A DNA stretch of 64,000 nt from the NCBI RefSeq assembly GCF_010093445.1, contig NZ_PDWW01000019.1:25267-89266 (forward strand), in the 5' to 3' direction. The notes beneath the pieces are model-generated. The model had not been told where the DNA came from, made no database searches, and saw only the letters and a program-made list of their open reading frames with translations. A program made the translations under genes and the position numbers. This document shows, piece by piece, positions 26,649-35,944 of the stretch (positions are counted from its first letter, which is position 1; each line of letters starts with the position of its first letter). This stretch comes from Pseudoxanthomonas japonensis (GTDB taxonomy: Bacteria > Pseudomonadota > Gammaproteobacteria > Xanthomonadales > Xanthomonadaceae).

Positions 26649-26713
26649 TGTGGGAGCGACGTCAGTCGCGATGAACCGCCGCGGTGGCCGATCGCGACTG
26701 ACGTCGCTCCCAC
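26649..26713. repeat. REP doublet, family B, copy 3 (short spacer)
   Basis: Inverted units at about 26649-26674 and 26689-26713 are separated by only 14 bases, against 59-82 in the other copies. The sequence is of the GTCAG subfamily. It follows the cyclotransferase gene. Confidence 0.9.
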
Positions 26714-26725
26714 GTCGGCCTGCGC

Positions 26726-26956
26726 TCAGCGGAACAACGACAACGACGTCATCGCGCGCAGGCGGCGCTCGCCCAGCCGCTGCACCGCGCGCTGGTGCCT
26801 GGCCTTGCCCGCCGCGTCATGGACATGGTGACGGCGCTCTCCCTGTGCCTGCGCCGCGTCGTCGAGTGAGTGCGCGACATGGCCTTGCAGGAACAACATG
26901 CCCTGGCTCATGCCAGCCAGCTGCTGCCACCACTGCTTCCTGGTTTCGGTCTGCAT
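26726..26956 (-). CDS. Small cytosolic protein, unknown function
   Basis: A 76-residue protein with no signal peptide. It begins MQTETRKQWWQQLAGMSQGM and is rich in Gln, His and Arg, with two short helical-looking stretches. The ATG at 26956 has GGAG 11 bases upstream. It is divergent from a LysR-type regulator whose start lies 109 bp away, which is the usual layout of a regulated target gene. I do not recognise the family. It could be a genuine small gene or a rapidly evolving one; coding support comes mainly from position and start context. Confidence 0.55.
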   Translation of the reverse strand: MQTETRKQWWQQLAGMSQGMLFLQGHVAHSLDDAAQAQGERRHHVHDAAGKARHQRAVQRLGERRLRAMTSLSLFR

Positions 26957-27065
26957 GGGACTGCTCCGTTGCGCCGGTGTCCGGCTTGAAGGACTCCCAA
27001 GGTAGGCGCATGATCTGCCCTGAAAAAGCGAAAGCTCCGCAACCCAGCCTTGAGGTGCATTCAAG

Positions 27066-27944
27066 ATGAGTCGGCTGCCGCTGGACCAGGTGGACGCCTT
27101 CGTCCCCGCCGCCCGCCTGCGCAACCTGACGCGTGCGGCCGAGGCCATGCACCTCACCGTCAGTGCGTTGAGCCATCGCATGCGGCTGCTGGAGCAGCGG
27201 CTGGGCCACAAGCTGCTGGCGCGCGGCCCGCGCGGCGTGGAACTGACGCCGGACGGCCAGCGCCTGTTCGATGCGATCTCCGGCCCGCTCGACACCATCG
27301 AGCACGCACTGCGGCGCGCCACGCTGCGCAACGACCACACCGTGACGCTCAGCCTGATCCCATCGATGGCCACCGCCTGGCTCGTGCCGCGACTGCCGGC
27401 GTTCCTCGCGGCGCATCCCGAGCTGGGCCTCAACCTGCAGTCGAGCACGCACGTCGTCGACTTCGAGCGCGAGCCGGTCGACCTCGCGCTGCGCCTCGGT
27501 GGCGGCCGCTGGCCGAACGTGCACGCCGAGTTCCTCTTCCACGAATGGATCACGCCGGTGGCCAGCCCTGCGCTGGTGAAGCAGCATGGCAAGCCGGCGC
27601 CGGACCAGATGACGAAGCTGCCGCTGCTCGGCGACCCGGCCAACCGCTGGAAGGACTGGTTCGAGCATTTCGGCGGCCAACCGCCCGCGCGTTACGTCGC
27701 CCAGTTCGACGACACCGAGACGCTGCACCAGGCCGCGGCGCAGGGCGTCGGTGTGGCGCTGGCGCGCTGGACGCTGGCCGAGCCGCTGGTAAAGGCCGGC
27801 CGGCTGGTGGCGCTGACGAAGAAGCGGCTGCAGGCCGACTTCGCGCACTACCTCGTCTATCCAGAGCGCAGCCTCTCGCACCCCGGCTTCGGCAAGGTGC
27901 GCGCCTGGCTGCTGGAACAGGCCGGCATCGCGGTGGAGCGATGA
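27066..27944 (+). CDS. LysR-family transcriptional regulator
   Basis: A 292-residue LysR-type DNA-binding regulator. The N-terminal winged helix-turn-helix covers residues 5-62 (LTRAAEAMHLTVSALSHRMR) and the effector domain runs from about 90 to 290. The form resembles the GcvA group (SLIPSMATAWLVPRLPAF). The divergent 76-residue gene is a likely target by position. Inducer unknown. The ATG at 27066 overlaps the hydrophilic start MSRLPLDQVDAF and is the only good option. Confidence 0.93.
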   Translation: MSRLPLDQVDAFVPAARLRNLTRAAEAMHLTVSALSHRMRLLEQRLGHKLLARGPRGVELTPDGQRLFDAISGPLDTIEHALRRATLRNDHTVTLSLIPSMATAWLVPRLPAFLAAHPELGLNLQSSTHVVDFEREPVDLALRLGGGRWPNVHAEFLFHEWITPVASPALVKQHGKPAPDQMTKLPLLGDPANRWKDWFEHFGGQPPARYVAQFDDTETLHQAAAQGVGVALARWTLAEPLVKAGRLVALTKKRLQADFAHYLVYPERSLSHPGFGKVRAWLLEQAGIAVER

Positions 27945-27974
27945 CTCCAGCGCGTGCCGGCTAACATCGGTCGC

Positions 27975-29684
27975 ATGGTCCACGACGATGCCATCGCCCG
28001 CCTGATCCACGACGCCTTCGCGGACTACCACGCGCGATTCGCGGAGATCACGCAGCGCGCGAAAGGCCGGTTCGAAACGATGGACTGGGCCGGCGCGCGT
28101 GCCGACGCCGTCGAACGCATCGAGCTGTACGACCAGTGCATCGCCGAATGCGCGCTGCGCCTGCAGTCGGCGCTGCTGGGCCAAGCCCACGACCGGACGC
28201 TATGGGTCACCGCACGGGCAGCGTTCGAGACGCTGGTCGCGGGGCAGATCGACCGCGAGTTGTACAAGACGTTCTACAACACGCTCTGCCGCCGTTTCCT
28301 GCGCATCCGCGGCGTGGACCCGGCGCTGGAGTTCGTGGCGCTGGACGTCGAACCCACCGATGCGATCACCCATCCGGTCGCGCGCCACAGCTATGCCGTG
28401 TCCGAGCAGCGCCCGACGGATACGTTCGCGCGCGTGCTCGGCGATTACGGGTTCGACGTGCCCTATGCCCACCGCACCCGCTGCGCCGCGGCCATCGCCG
28501 TGCGCCTGCAGGACGACCTGGCGCACTGGGGCGCGAATCCCGTCCGCGGCATCGAACTGCTGGACACGGTGTTCTACCGCGAGCGCCGCGCCTACCTGGT
28601 GGGCCGTGTGTTCGGCGAACACCGGTTCTCGCCCTGCGTCATCGCCCTGGTCAACGACGGTGGCCAGCTGAAGGCAGAAGCGGTGCTGACCCATCGCGGC
28701 GACGTGGCGCACCTGTTCGGTACCTCGCGCAGCTACTTCCACGCCGACCTGTCGACGGTCGGCGATGCGGTGGTGTTCCTGCGTTCGCTGCTGCCGGGCA
28801 AGCCGATCGACGAGATCTACACCGTGCTCGGCCGCGCCAAGCAGGGCAAGACCGAGCGCTACCGCACCTTCTTCCATCACTTCCGTGCGCAGCCGGACGA
28901 GCGTCTGGTGCATGCCGAGGGCACGCCCGGCATGGTGATGGCGGTGTTCACCCTGCCCAGCTATCCGCTGGTGTTCAAGGTGATCCGCGACCGCTTCGCC
29001 TACCCGAAGGCGATGAGCCGGCAGGATGTCGAGGACAAGTACGACCTGGTGTTCCACCTCGACCGCGTCGGCCGGCTGCTGGACACGCAGGCGTTCCGCT
29101 TCCTGCGCTTCCCGCGCGCGCGCTTCTCGCCCGAGCTGCTGTGGGAACTGCGCGAAAGCTGCGGGCAGAGCCTCAGCGAGGACGGCGACGACCTGGTGAT
29201 CCACCTCTGCTACGTGCAGCGGCGTCTGCGCCCGTTGAACCTGTACCTGCGCGAGCAGAAGGCCGAGGCCGCACGCACCGCCGCGCTCGACTACGGCCAG
29301 GCGATCAAGGACATGGCGCGCAACAACATCTTCCCGGGCGACATGCTGCTGAAGAACTTCGGCGTGTCGCGCCGCGGCCGCGTGGTGTTCTACGACTACG
29401 ACGAACTGCGGCTGGTCGCCGACTGCCGCTTCCGCGACTGGCCGCAACCGACCACGTACGAGGAGCAGATGGCCGATGGCCCGTGGTTCCACGTGGATGC
29501 CGGCGACGTCTTCCCCGAACGCTTCCCGCAGTTCCTCGGCCTTCCCGATGCGCAGGCGAAAGCGTTGAAAGCCGCACATGGCGACCTGTTCCGGCCGGCG
29601 TGGTGGCGCGACCTCCAGTCGCATCTCGCCGCCGGCGAATACCCGGATACTGCCCCGTATCCGGATGCGTTGAAGCTGGCGTGA
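27975..29684 (+). CDS. aceK: Isocitrate dehydrogenase kinase/phosphatase
   Basis: A 569-residue AceK protein. The family phosphorylates and dephosphorylates homodimeric isocitrate dehydrogenase to steer isocitrate to the glyoxylate shunt. Clear blocks are [20 protein letters not shown] (ATP-binding region) with the following VFKVIRDRF lysine, [20 protein letters not shown] carrying the metal-binding Asp residues, and [12 protein letters not shown] in the regulatory part. I use the ATG at 27975; a GTG at 27954 adds seven residues of no resemblance. It lies 30 bp after the LysR gene and 67 bp before the patZ-like gene. No aceA/aceB in this window. Confidence 0.95.
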   Translation: MVHDDAIARLIHDAFADYHARFAEITQRAKGRFETMDWAGARADAVERIELYDQCIAECALRLQSALLGQAHDRTLWVTARAAFETLVAGQIDRELYKTFYNTLCRRFLRIRGVDPALEFVALDVEPTDAITHPVARHSYAVSEQRPTDTFARVLGDYGFDVPYAHRTRCAAAIAVRLQDDLAHWGANPVRGIELLDTVFYRERRAYLVGRVFGEHRFSPCVIALVNDGGQLKAEAVLTHRGDVAHLFGTSRSYFHADLSTVGDAVVFLRSLLPGKPIDEIYTVLGRAKQGKTERYRTFFHHFRAQPDERLVHAEGTPGMVMAVFTLPSYPLVFKVIRDRFAYPKAMSRQDVEDKYDLVFHLDRVGRLLDTQAFRFLRFPRARFSPELLWELRESCGQSLSEDGDDLVIHLCYVQRRLRPLNLYLREQKAEAARTAALDYGQAIKDMARNNIFPGDMLLKNFGVSRRGRVVFYDYDELRLVADCRFRDWPQPTTYEEQMADGPWFHVDAGDVFPERFPQFLGLPDAQAKALKAAHGDLFRPAWWRDLQSHLAAGEYPDTAPYPDALKLA

Positions 29685-29751
29685 TGGCGCGCATGCGGAC
29701 GCAACGCGCGTCGCGCTACCCTTGCCGGCATCCGGAGGACGCTGTCCCGTC

Positions 29752-32460
29752 ATGAGCACGTACCGTCTCGATTCCATCTTCCGGCCTCGCGCCGTCGCGG
29801 TGGTGGGCAGCCAGTCGCGGCCGCGCTCGGTCGGCCGTGCGGTGATCGAAAACCTGCTGGCGGCCGGCTTCGACGGAAACATCGGACTGGTGAACAAGCA
29901 TCCGACGCCGATGGACGGCGTGACGACCGTGCGCCAGCTTCGCGACCTGCCATGGACACCGGACCTGGTGGTCATCGCTACGCCCGCGGCGACCGTGCCG
30001 CAGCTCGCCGCGGAAGCCGCAGAGAAAGGCGCCGGTGCCGTGGTCGTGCTGACCGCGGCGATGGGCAGCGGTCCGGGCTCGCCCGCGGCGCAGCTCGAAA
30101 CCCTGACGCGCGAAAAGGGCCTGCGCGTGCTCGGGCCGAACTGCCTGGGCGTGATCGCGCCGCATGCACGCCTCAACGCCAGCCTCGCCAGCCGCTTCCC
30201 GAAGGCCGGCGACCTCGCGCTGATCTCGCAGTCGGGTGCCATCTCCGGCGGCCTGGTCGAATGGAGCATGAGCCAGCCGGTCGGCTTCTCGGCCGTCGTG
30301 TCGCTGGGCGATGCGCTGGATGTCGACTTCGCCGACCTGCTGGACTACTTCGCGACGGACCATCGCACGCGCGCGATCCTGCTGTACGTGGAAGCCATCC
30401 ACGACGCCCGCAAGTTCATGTCGGCCGCGCGTGCGGCGGCGCGCACGAAGCCGGTCGTCGTGGTGAAGTCAGGGCACAGCGGTCGCGCCCAGGTCACGCC
30501 CGCCGGCAGCACGCACACCCAGAACCTGGCGCGTCCGAATACGGTCTACGGCGCCGCGTTCCGCCGTGCCGGCCTGCTGCGCGTGCGTTCGCTGCACGAA
30601 CTGTTCGCCGCCGCGCGCACGCTGGGCCAGGTGCGGCCCTTCCAGGGCCGTCGCCTGGCGATCCTCACCAACGGCGGCGGCGTCGGCGCGCTGTCGGTCG
30701 ATCACCTGTACGAACAGGGCGGCACGCTGGCGACGCTGTCGGACACCACCCGCGATGCGCTGGACCGCATCCTGCCCGTGGGCTGGTCGCGCACCAATCC
30801 GGTCGACCTGCTGACCGACATCGACGCCGACCGCTATGCCGCCACGATCGAGGCGCTGCTCGCCGATCCGGAGAACGACGCACTGCTCGCGGTCAACGTG
30901 CCGACCGTGCTGTCGTCCTCGTCGGAAGCCGCGCATGCGGTCACCCGGGTGCTGTCGCAGCGGCCCGCGCACGGCGCGCGCAAGCCGGTCTTCACCGTCT
31001 GGCTGGGCAACGACCCGCAAGCCGAAGCGGTACTCGATGCTGCGCAGATCCCACGCTATCCGAACGAATCCGACGCGGTCGCCGGCTTCATGCATCTGGT
31101 CCGCCATCGCGAGGTGCAGGCCGCGCTGATGGAGACGCCGCCCAGCCTGCCGGAGGACTTCAGTCCGGACCTCGCCACCGCACGCAGGCTGGTCGATGCC
31201 GCACTGGACGCCGGACAGACCTGGCTGGATCCCCTCGCCACCACGCAGCTGCTCGCCGCCTACGGCATCCCGATGGCGCCGGTATGGCGCGCGGTCGATC
31301 CCGACGATGCGGCGCGCATCGCCGCGCCCTTGCTGGCCGAAGGCGCGACGGTGGCGGTGAAGATCCTGTCGCCCGATATCCCGCACAAGTCCGACGTCGA
31401 CGGCGTGCGCCTCAACCTGCCCAACGCGAACGCCGTCCGCGAGGCGGCGGCGGCCATCCTGCGGCGCGCGCGCGAACGCCGGCCGGACGCGCGCATCGAA
31501 GGCGTGCTGGTGCAGCCCACGCTGCTGCGGCCGAAGGCGCGCGAACTGATCGCCGGTATCGCCGACGATCCGGTATTCGGCCCGGTCATCGCGTTCGGGC
31601 GTGGCGGCACGGCGGTCGAGGTCATCAACGACCAGGCCGTCGCCCTCCCGCCATTGGACCTGCGGCTGGCGCACGAGCTGATCGCACGCACCCGCGTCTC
31701 GCGCGTGCTGAAGGCGTACCGCGACGTGCCGGCGGCCGACGAGCGCGCGGTCGCGCTGGTGCTGGTGAAGCTGGCGCAGCTGGCCGCCGACATTCCGGAG
31801 ATCCAGCAGCTCGACATCAATCCACTGTTGGCCGACCGCGACGGCGTGGTCGCGGTCGACGCGCGCATCGCGGTGGCGCGCGGTCGCGCGCTGCACAAGG
31901 GCCGCGGCCATCCCCGCTTCGCGATCTTCCCGTATCCGACCGAGTGGGAGCGCACGATCCTGCTCGGCGACGGCCAACCCGCGCTGGTGCGCCCGGTGCG
32001 GCCGGAGGACGACGCGATGTTCCGCGCGTTCTTCACCCACATCACCGACGAAGACCTGCGCCTGCGCTTCTTCCAGTCGGTGCGCCATTTCAGCCACGAG
32101 TTCATCGCCCGCCTGACCCAGCTGGACTACGCCCGCTCGATCGCGCTGGTGGCGGTGCATCCGGGCACGCACGAGATGCTCGGCGCAGTGCGCCTGCACG
32201 CCGACGCCAACTACGAAACCGGCGAGTACGGCATCCTGGTGCGCTCGGACCTCAAGGGCCACGGCATCGGCTGGAAACTGATGCAGATCATGATCGAGTA
32301 CGCACAGCGGCTGGGCCTGAAGACGATCGAAGGTCAGGTGCTGCGTGAGAACCGCACCATGCTGGCCATGTGCGAGAGCCTGGGCTTCCGGGTCAAGCTG
32401 GATCCCGACGATCCCACGCTGATGCATGTCAGCCTGCCGGTGCCTCCCAACGCGCGATAG
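29752..32460 (+). CDS. PatZ-like fused acyl-CoA synthetase/GNAT protein acetyltransferase
   Basis: A 902-residue protein in the order CoA-binding domain (about 1-130, VGSQSRPRSVGRAV), succinyl-CoA-ligase-like domain (LISQSGAISGG near 160), ATP-grasp domain (about 480-700, VKILSPDIPHKSDVDGVRLN) and C-terminal GNAT domain (about 735-890, YGILVRSDLKGHGIGWKLMQ). This is the architecture of Salmonella Pat / E. coli PatZ (YfiQ), which acetylates lysines of enzymes such as acetyl-CoA synthetase. ADP-forming acetyl-CoA synthetases keep a phosphohistidine; a THT triplet near residue 255 occupies that region, so residual ligase activity cannot be excluded. ATG at 29752. It is immediately downstream of aceK. 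Confidence 0.9.
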   Translation: MSTYRLDSIFRPRAVAVVGSQSRPRSVGRAVIENLLAAGFDGNIGLVNKHPTPMDGVTTVRQLRDLPWTPDLVVIATPAATVPQLAAEAAEKGAGAVVVLTAAMGSGPGSPAAQLETLTREKGLRVLGPNCLGVIAPHARLNASLASRFPKAGDLALISQSGAISGGLVEWSMSQPVGFSAVVSLGDALDVDFADLLDYFATDHRTRAILLYVEAIHDARKFMSAARAAARTKPVVVVKSGHSGRAQVTPAGSTHTQNLARPNTVYGAAFRRAGLLRVRSLHELFAAARTLGQVRPFQGRRLAILTNGGGVGALSVDHLYEQGGTLATLSDTTRDALDRILPVGWSRTNPVDLLTDIDADRYAATIEALLADPENDALLAVNVPTVLSSSSEAAHAVTRVLSQRPAHGARKPVFTVWLGNDPQAEAVLDAAQIPRYPNESDAVAGFMHLVRHREVQAALMETPPSLPEDFSPDLATARRLVDAALDAGQTWLDPLATTQLLAAYGIPMAPVWRAVDPDDAARIAAPLLAEGATVAVKILSPDIPHKSDVDGVRLNLPNANAVREAAAAILRRARERRPDARIEGVLVQPTLLRPKARELIAGIADDPVFGPVIAFGRGGTAVEVINDQAVALPPLDLRLAHELIARTRVSRVLKAYRDVPAADERAVALVLVKLAQLAADIPEIQQLDINPLLADRDGVVAVDARIAVARGRALHKGRGHPRFAIFPYPTEWERTILLGDGQPALVRPVRPEDDAMFRAFFTHITDEDLRLRFFQSVRHFSHEFIARLTQLDYARSIALVAVHPGTHEMLGAVRLHADANYETGEYGILVRSDLKGHGIGWKLMQIMIEYAQRLGLKTIEGQVLRENRTMLAMCESLGFRVKLDPDDPTLMHVSLPVPPNAR

Positions 32461-32467
32461 TTGGCCC

Positions 32468-32963
32468 GTCATTCCCGCGAAGGCGGGAACCCAGTGCCTT
32501 CGCTTCCGTACGTTCAAGTCGCTGGGTCCCCGCCTTCGCGGGGACGAAGGTCTACAGCTTCACCATCACCTTGCCGAAGTTCTCCCCGCGCAACAGGCCG
32601 ATCAGTGTGCGCGGCGCGTTCTCCAGCCCGTCGAACACATCCTCGCGCCAGCGGATCTTTCCTTCCGCCAACCAGCCGCCCGTCTCATACAGGAGCTGCG
32701 GATACCGCGTTTTCCGTCATTCCCGCGCAGGCGGGAACCCAGTGCCTTCGCCTTCGCGCGTTCAAGTCGCTGGGTCCCCGCCTTCGCGGGGATGACGGGC
32801 TAAAGCTTCACCACCACCTTGCCGAAGTTCTCCCCGCGCAGCAGGCCGATCAGCGCGCGCGGTGCGTTCTCCAGGCCATCGACGAGATCCTCGCGCCAGC
32901 GGATCTTCCCGTCCGCCAGCCAACCACCCATCTCACGCAGGAACTGCGGATACAACGCGATAA
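32468..32963. repeat. 248-bp imperfect tandem duplication, each unit with a palindromic repeat (family C)
   Basis: Two units, 32468-32715 and 32716-32963. Each starts with an 80-odd-base inverted element that begins GTCATTCCCGCG and ends CGCCTTCGCGGGGA, then the 3' end of an oxidoreductase gene. Register is constant: the repeat start, stop codon and conserved cassette are each offset by exactly 248 bases. The gene tails are about 87% identical by eye. No full gene lies in the first unit, covering the 339-bp gap after the patZ-like gene. Confidence 0.85.
32552..32706 (-). pseudogene. C-terminal relic of a second NADP-dependent oxidoreductase
   Basis: On the minus strand this encodes about 51 residues including GGWLAEGKIRWREDV and ending RGENFGKVMVKL with a TAG stop. 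It matches the last 50 residues of the neighbouring intact gene with conservative changes (A/T, V/L), many at third codon positions. There is no start codon or upstream portion. It is a truncated copy from a 248-bp tandem duplication or the remnant of a diverged paralogue. Confidence 0.8.
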
Positions 32964-33819
32964 AGTCGTGCTGGATGAAACCGCGCACCGTCAGGTGGCG
33001 GGTGAGGATCTGGCTCATCAGCCAGGCCATGCGATCGGGCCCTGCCGGCAACGCCTTGTCGTTGTAATGCGCGACCAGCCCGCAGACCGGAATGCGGGCG
33101 AAATCGTTGAGCAGCGGCACCACCGCATCGAACACCGCGCCACCGACATTCTCGAAGTAGACATCGATACCGTCCGGACAGGCCGCACGCAGCTGCGCGG
33201 CGAAGTCCGGCGCGCGATGGTCCAGCGCGACGTCGAAGCCGAGTTCGTCCCGCAGGTAGGCGCGCTTCTGCTCGCCGCCGGCGATGCCGACCGTGCGCGC
33301 GCCCTGCAGTTTCGCGATCTGGCCGACGGTCGCGCCGACCGGCCCGCTGGCGGCGGCGACCACGACGGTTTCGCCGGGCTTGGGTTGGCCGATCTCATGC
33401 AGGCCCACGTAGGCGGTGAACCCGGGCATGCCGTAGACGCCCAGTGCGGTGGTCAGTGGCGCGACGTTCGCGTCCAGCTTGCGCTTCAACGTCCGCCCGT
33501 CAGCGACGGCATGCGTCTGCCAGCCGCCATGCGCCAGCACGACGTCGCCGACCCGCAGATCGGGATGGCGCGATTCGATCACCTCCGACACCGTGCCGCC
33601 GTCCATCACCTCACCGATCTCCACCGGCTTCGCGTAGGAGCGCCCGGCATTCATGCGCCCACGCATGTATGGGTCCAGCGACAGGTAGCGGTTGCGCAGC
33701 AGCACCTGGCCATCGGCGGGCGCGGGCAGCGGCGCGTGCTCCAGGCGGAAATTCTCTGCGGTCGGCTCGCCCTGCGGCCGCGCCGCCAGCACGATACGGG
33801 TGTTGCGGTCGTCGTTCAT
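32800..33819 (-). CDS. NADP-dependent oxidoreductase, CurA/leukotriene B4 reductase-like MDR
   Basis: A 339-residue medium-chain reductase without zinc ligands. It reduces the double bond of enones or alkenals with NADPH; curcumin reductase CurA is the best-known bacterial relative. Seen: LSLDPYMRGRM near residue 48, AHGGWQTHAV near 95, the dinucleotide motif AAASGPVGATVGQIAKLQGA near 155, and the C-terminal GKIRWREDLVDGLENAP block. The start is an ATG at 33819 and the stop TAG lies at the border of the family C repeat. The tail is duplicated downstream. Divergent from a methyltransferase gene with 146 bp between starts. Confidence 0.92.
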   Translation of the reverse strand: MNDDRNTRIVLAARPQGEPTAENFRLEHAPLPAPADGQVLLRNRYLSLDPYMRGRMNAGRSYAKPVEIGEVMDGGTVSEVIESRHPDLRVGDVVLAHGGWQTHAVADGRTLKRKLDANVAPLTTALGVYGMPGFTAYVGLHEIGQPKPGETVVVAAASGPVGATVGQIAKLQGARTVGIAGGEQKRAYLRDELGFDVALDHRAPDFAAQLRAACPDGIDVYFENVGGAVFDAVVPLLNDFARIPVCGLVAHYNDKALPAGPDRMAWLMSQILTRHLTVRGFIQHDFIALYPQFLREMGGWLADGKIRWREDLVDGLENAPRALIGLLRGENFGKVVVKL

Positions 33820-33965
33820 GGCGAAGCGGTTCCCGGTGCGTGGATGCGGCGAGTCTAGCGACCATGCGGGAGGATGCGGTGAAGCGTGTCCTGCGTGCGG
33901 CGACCGCCATGCCGCCTGAACAAGACGCGTGCTAGGCTCCGCGCACCTTTCTGGAGGGCTTTCCG

Positions 33966-34835
33966 ATGACGATCCGCATGGTCCCGCTTTCCCTGGCGCT
34001 GCTCGCCGCCCTCGCCGCGTCGCAGCCGACGATGGCCGCAACACCGGCGACGCCGGCCAAGGCATCGCCCACCCTGCCCGCCGCCGACGCCGCGGCGCTC
34101 GATGCCGTCCTGAAAGGCGACTGGCGCAGTGCGGAGAACACCGCGCGCGATGTCTATCGCCACCCGAAGGAAACGCTGGCCTTCTTCGGCGTGAAGCCGA
34201 CGCAGACCGTGGTGGAGATCACGCCCGGTGGCGGCTGGTATGCGGAGGTGCTGGGCCCTTACCTGAAGAAGAGCGGCCACTACGTCGCCGCCGTGGTCGA
34301 CCCGGCGTCCGCGTCCGAGAAGAGCCGCGGCTACTACCAGCGCAGCGTGGATGGCCTGCAGAAGAAATTCACCGACGGTCCGGCGCAGTTCGACAAGGCC
34401 AAGATGGTGAAGTACGACCCCGCCAAGCCGGTATTCGGCGCGGCCGACTCGGCCGATGTGGTGCTGACCTTCCGCAACGTGCACAACTGGCGCAGCGCCA
34501 ACCAGGCCGAAGGCATGTTCAAGGGCTTCTTCGCGGTGCTGAAGCCGGGCGGCGTGCTGGGTGTGGTGGAGCACCGCGCCAACCAGGACGTCGCGGCCGA
34601 CGACAAGACCGGCTATGTCGGCGAAGCGCAGGTGATTGCGATGGCCGAGGCCGCGGGTTTCCGGCTGGACGGGAAGAGCGAGATCAACGCCAATCCGAAG
34701 GACACGAAGGATCATCCGAACGGCGTGTGGACGCTGCCGCCGTCCAACAACCACCCGGAAGCCGACCGCGCGAAGTATCAGGCCATCGGCGAAAGCGACC
34801 GCATGACGCTGCGGTTCGTGAAGCCGCACCACTGA
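33966..34835 (+). CDS. Exported class I SAM-dependent methyltransferase-like protein
   Basis: A 289-residue protein with a clear signal peptide ([16 protein letters not shown]). The mature part resembles class I methyltransferases: motif [16 protein letters not shown] near residue 82, an acidic motif AAVVDPAS near 108, and [11 protein letters not shown] near 165, a region where catalytic residues usually occur. This is the COG4798 type, an unusual group because SAM is a cytoplasmic cofactor. An export signal with a well-kept motif I raises the question of substrate and cofactor. The ATG at 33966 has GGAGGG upstream. Function unknown. Confidence 0.82.
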   Translation: MTIRMVPLSLALLAALAASQPTMAATPATPAKASPTLPAADAAALDAVLKGDWRSAENTARDVYRHPKETLAFFGVKPTQTVVEITPGGGWYAEVLGPYLKKSGHYVAAVVDPASASEKSRGYYQRSVDGLQKKFTDGPAQFDKAKMVKYDPAKPVFGAADSADVVLTFRNVHNWRSANQAEGMFKGFFAVLKPGGVLGVVEHRANQDVAADDKTGYVGEAQVIAMAEAAGFRLDGKSEINANPKDTKDHPNGVWTLPPSNNHPEADRAKYQAIGESDRMTLRFVKPHH

Positions 34836-34896
34836 TCCTGCGCAGCTGGATATGCCGCGATCCTCACCGGGTCGCGGCGTTGCAGTCCGCCGCCCC

Positions 34897-35433
34897 ATGC
34901 TCATCGCGTTCAACAAGCCGTTCAACGTGCTTTGCCAGTTCACCGACCGGAGCGAGCCGCCGCGGCGCACGCTGGCCGAGTTCGGCCTGCCGCCGCGCGT
35001 GTACGCCGCCGGCCGGCTGGATTACGACAGCGAGGGCCTGCTGCTGTTGACGGACGACGGCGCTTTGGCGAACCGGCTGACCGATCCGCGCCACAAGCAG
35101 CCGAAAACCTATTGGGTGCAGGTGGAAGGCACGCCGACAGACGAGCAACTGGATCGGCTGCGGCGTGGCGTGGCGTTGAACGACGGGCCGACGCGGCCCG
35201 CGCGGGTGGAGCCGCTGGAGCCCGCACCGACCCTGTGGCCACGTGATCCGCCGGTCCGCTTCCGCAAGTCCGTGCCCGACGCCTGGTTGTCGATGACGAT
35301 CACCGAAGGACGCAACCGCCAGGTCCGGCGGATGACCGCAGCCGTCGGCCTGCCGACGCTGCGGCTGGTGCGGGTCGCCATGGGCGATACCCGATTGGGC
35401 GACCTCGCGCCCGGTGCCTGGCGCGCGCTCTGA
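34897..35433 (+). CDS. rluE: Ribosomal large-subunit pseudouridine synthase, RluE type
   Basis: A 178-residue RsuA-family pseudouridine synthase with no S4 domain, as in RluE, which modifies 23S rRNA (U2457 in E. coli). The catalytic motif [19 protein letters not shown] lies at residues 37-55 with the aspartate in LDYDSEG. A C-terminal [19 protein letters not shown] block recognises the RNA. The ATG at 34897 begins the conserved [16 protein letters not shown] 60-bp gap separates it from the methyltransferase gene. Precise RNA target not tested here. Confidence 0.9.
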   Translation: MLIAFNKPFNVLCQFTDRSEPPRRTLAEFGLPPRVYAAGRLDYDSEGLLLLTDDGALANRLTDPRHKQPKTYWVQVEGTPTDEQLDRLRRGVALNDGPTRPARVEPLEPAPTLWPRDPPVRFRKSVPDAWLSMTITEGRNRQVRRMTAAVGLPTLRLVRVAMGDTRLGDLAPGAWRAL

Positions 35434-35460
35434 CGAGGCGCACCGGCCGGTAGCGGGCGA

Positions 35461-35835
35461 TCAGCTCTCGGTGGAACGGGCCGTACTGCGCGGCTTGCGC
35501 GGCGTGCCGGTCTTGCGCGCGGTGGATGCCTTGCCGTTGACCTTGCGGGCTTCCACGCGGCGCGACTTGCCTTCGATCGCACCGGTCGCCTGACCCTGCT
35601 TGCGCTTGCGGTAGGCCACCAGCGCAAGCAGGCCCACGCCGATGCCCGTCGCCACCGCCACGGCCGGATTGCGCCGCACGAAGTTCACCGCGAGCTTCCC
35701 GCCTGTCTTGGCGACGCCCAGCGCCGCCCCCGTCTGCAACAACTTGTCCGCGCTCGGCACGGCGTGCTTGAGGCTGGTGCCGGCCTGGCTCGCCAGTTCC
35801 AGTGCACGGTCGGTGATGGTGGTCAGCTTGCTCAT
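35461..35835 (-). CDS. Small membrane protein with basic tail
   Basis: A 124-residue protein with one hydrophobic helix (NPAVAVATGIGVGLLALVAY, about residues 57-76). The N-terminal half is amphipathic (TDRALELASQAGTSLKHAVP) and the C-terminal third is strongly basic (KSRRVEARKVNGKASTARKT). The layout resembles DUF883/ElaB-like ribosome- or membrane-associated proteins, but the match is only in pattern. The ATG has AGGGAAG upstream. It converges with rluE and lies just before a 125-bp repeat array. Confidence 0.65.
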   Translation of the reverse strand: MSKLTTITDRALELASQAGTSLKHAVPSADKLLQTGAALGVAKTGGKLAVNFVRRNPAVAVATGIGVGLLALVAYRKRKQGQATGAIEGKSRRVEARKVNGKASTARKTGTPRKPRSTARSTES

Positions 35836-35944
35836 GGGTCTTCCCTGGAAGAAGTGGGTAGGCCGCCAGTGTCTTGGCGGTGGTGTTTACGCGGCGTTAG
35901 TTCGGCGCCCCGCACCTGAACGGCAGCGTAGCCCGCGCGTCCAT

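Noticed and set aside
29485..29500. Further parS site inside aceK
   Set aside because: The sequence around TTCCACGTGGA differs from parS at four of 16 positions and is not a full palindrome.
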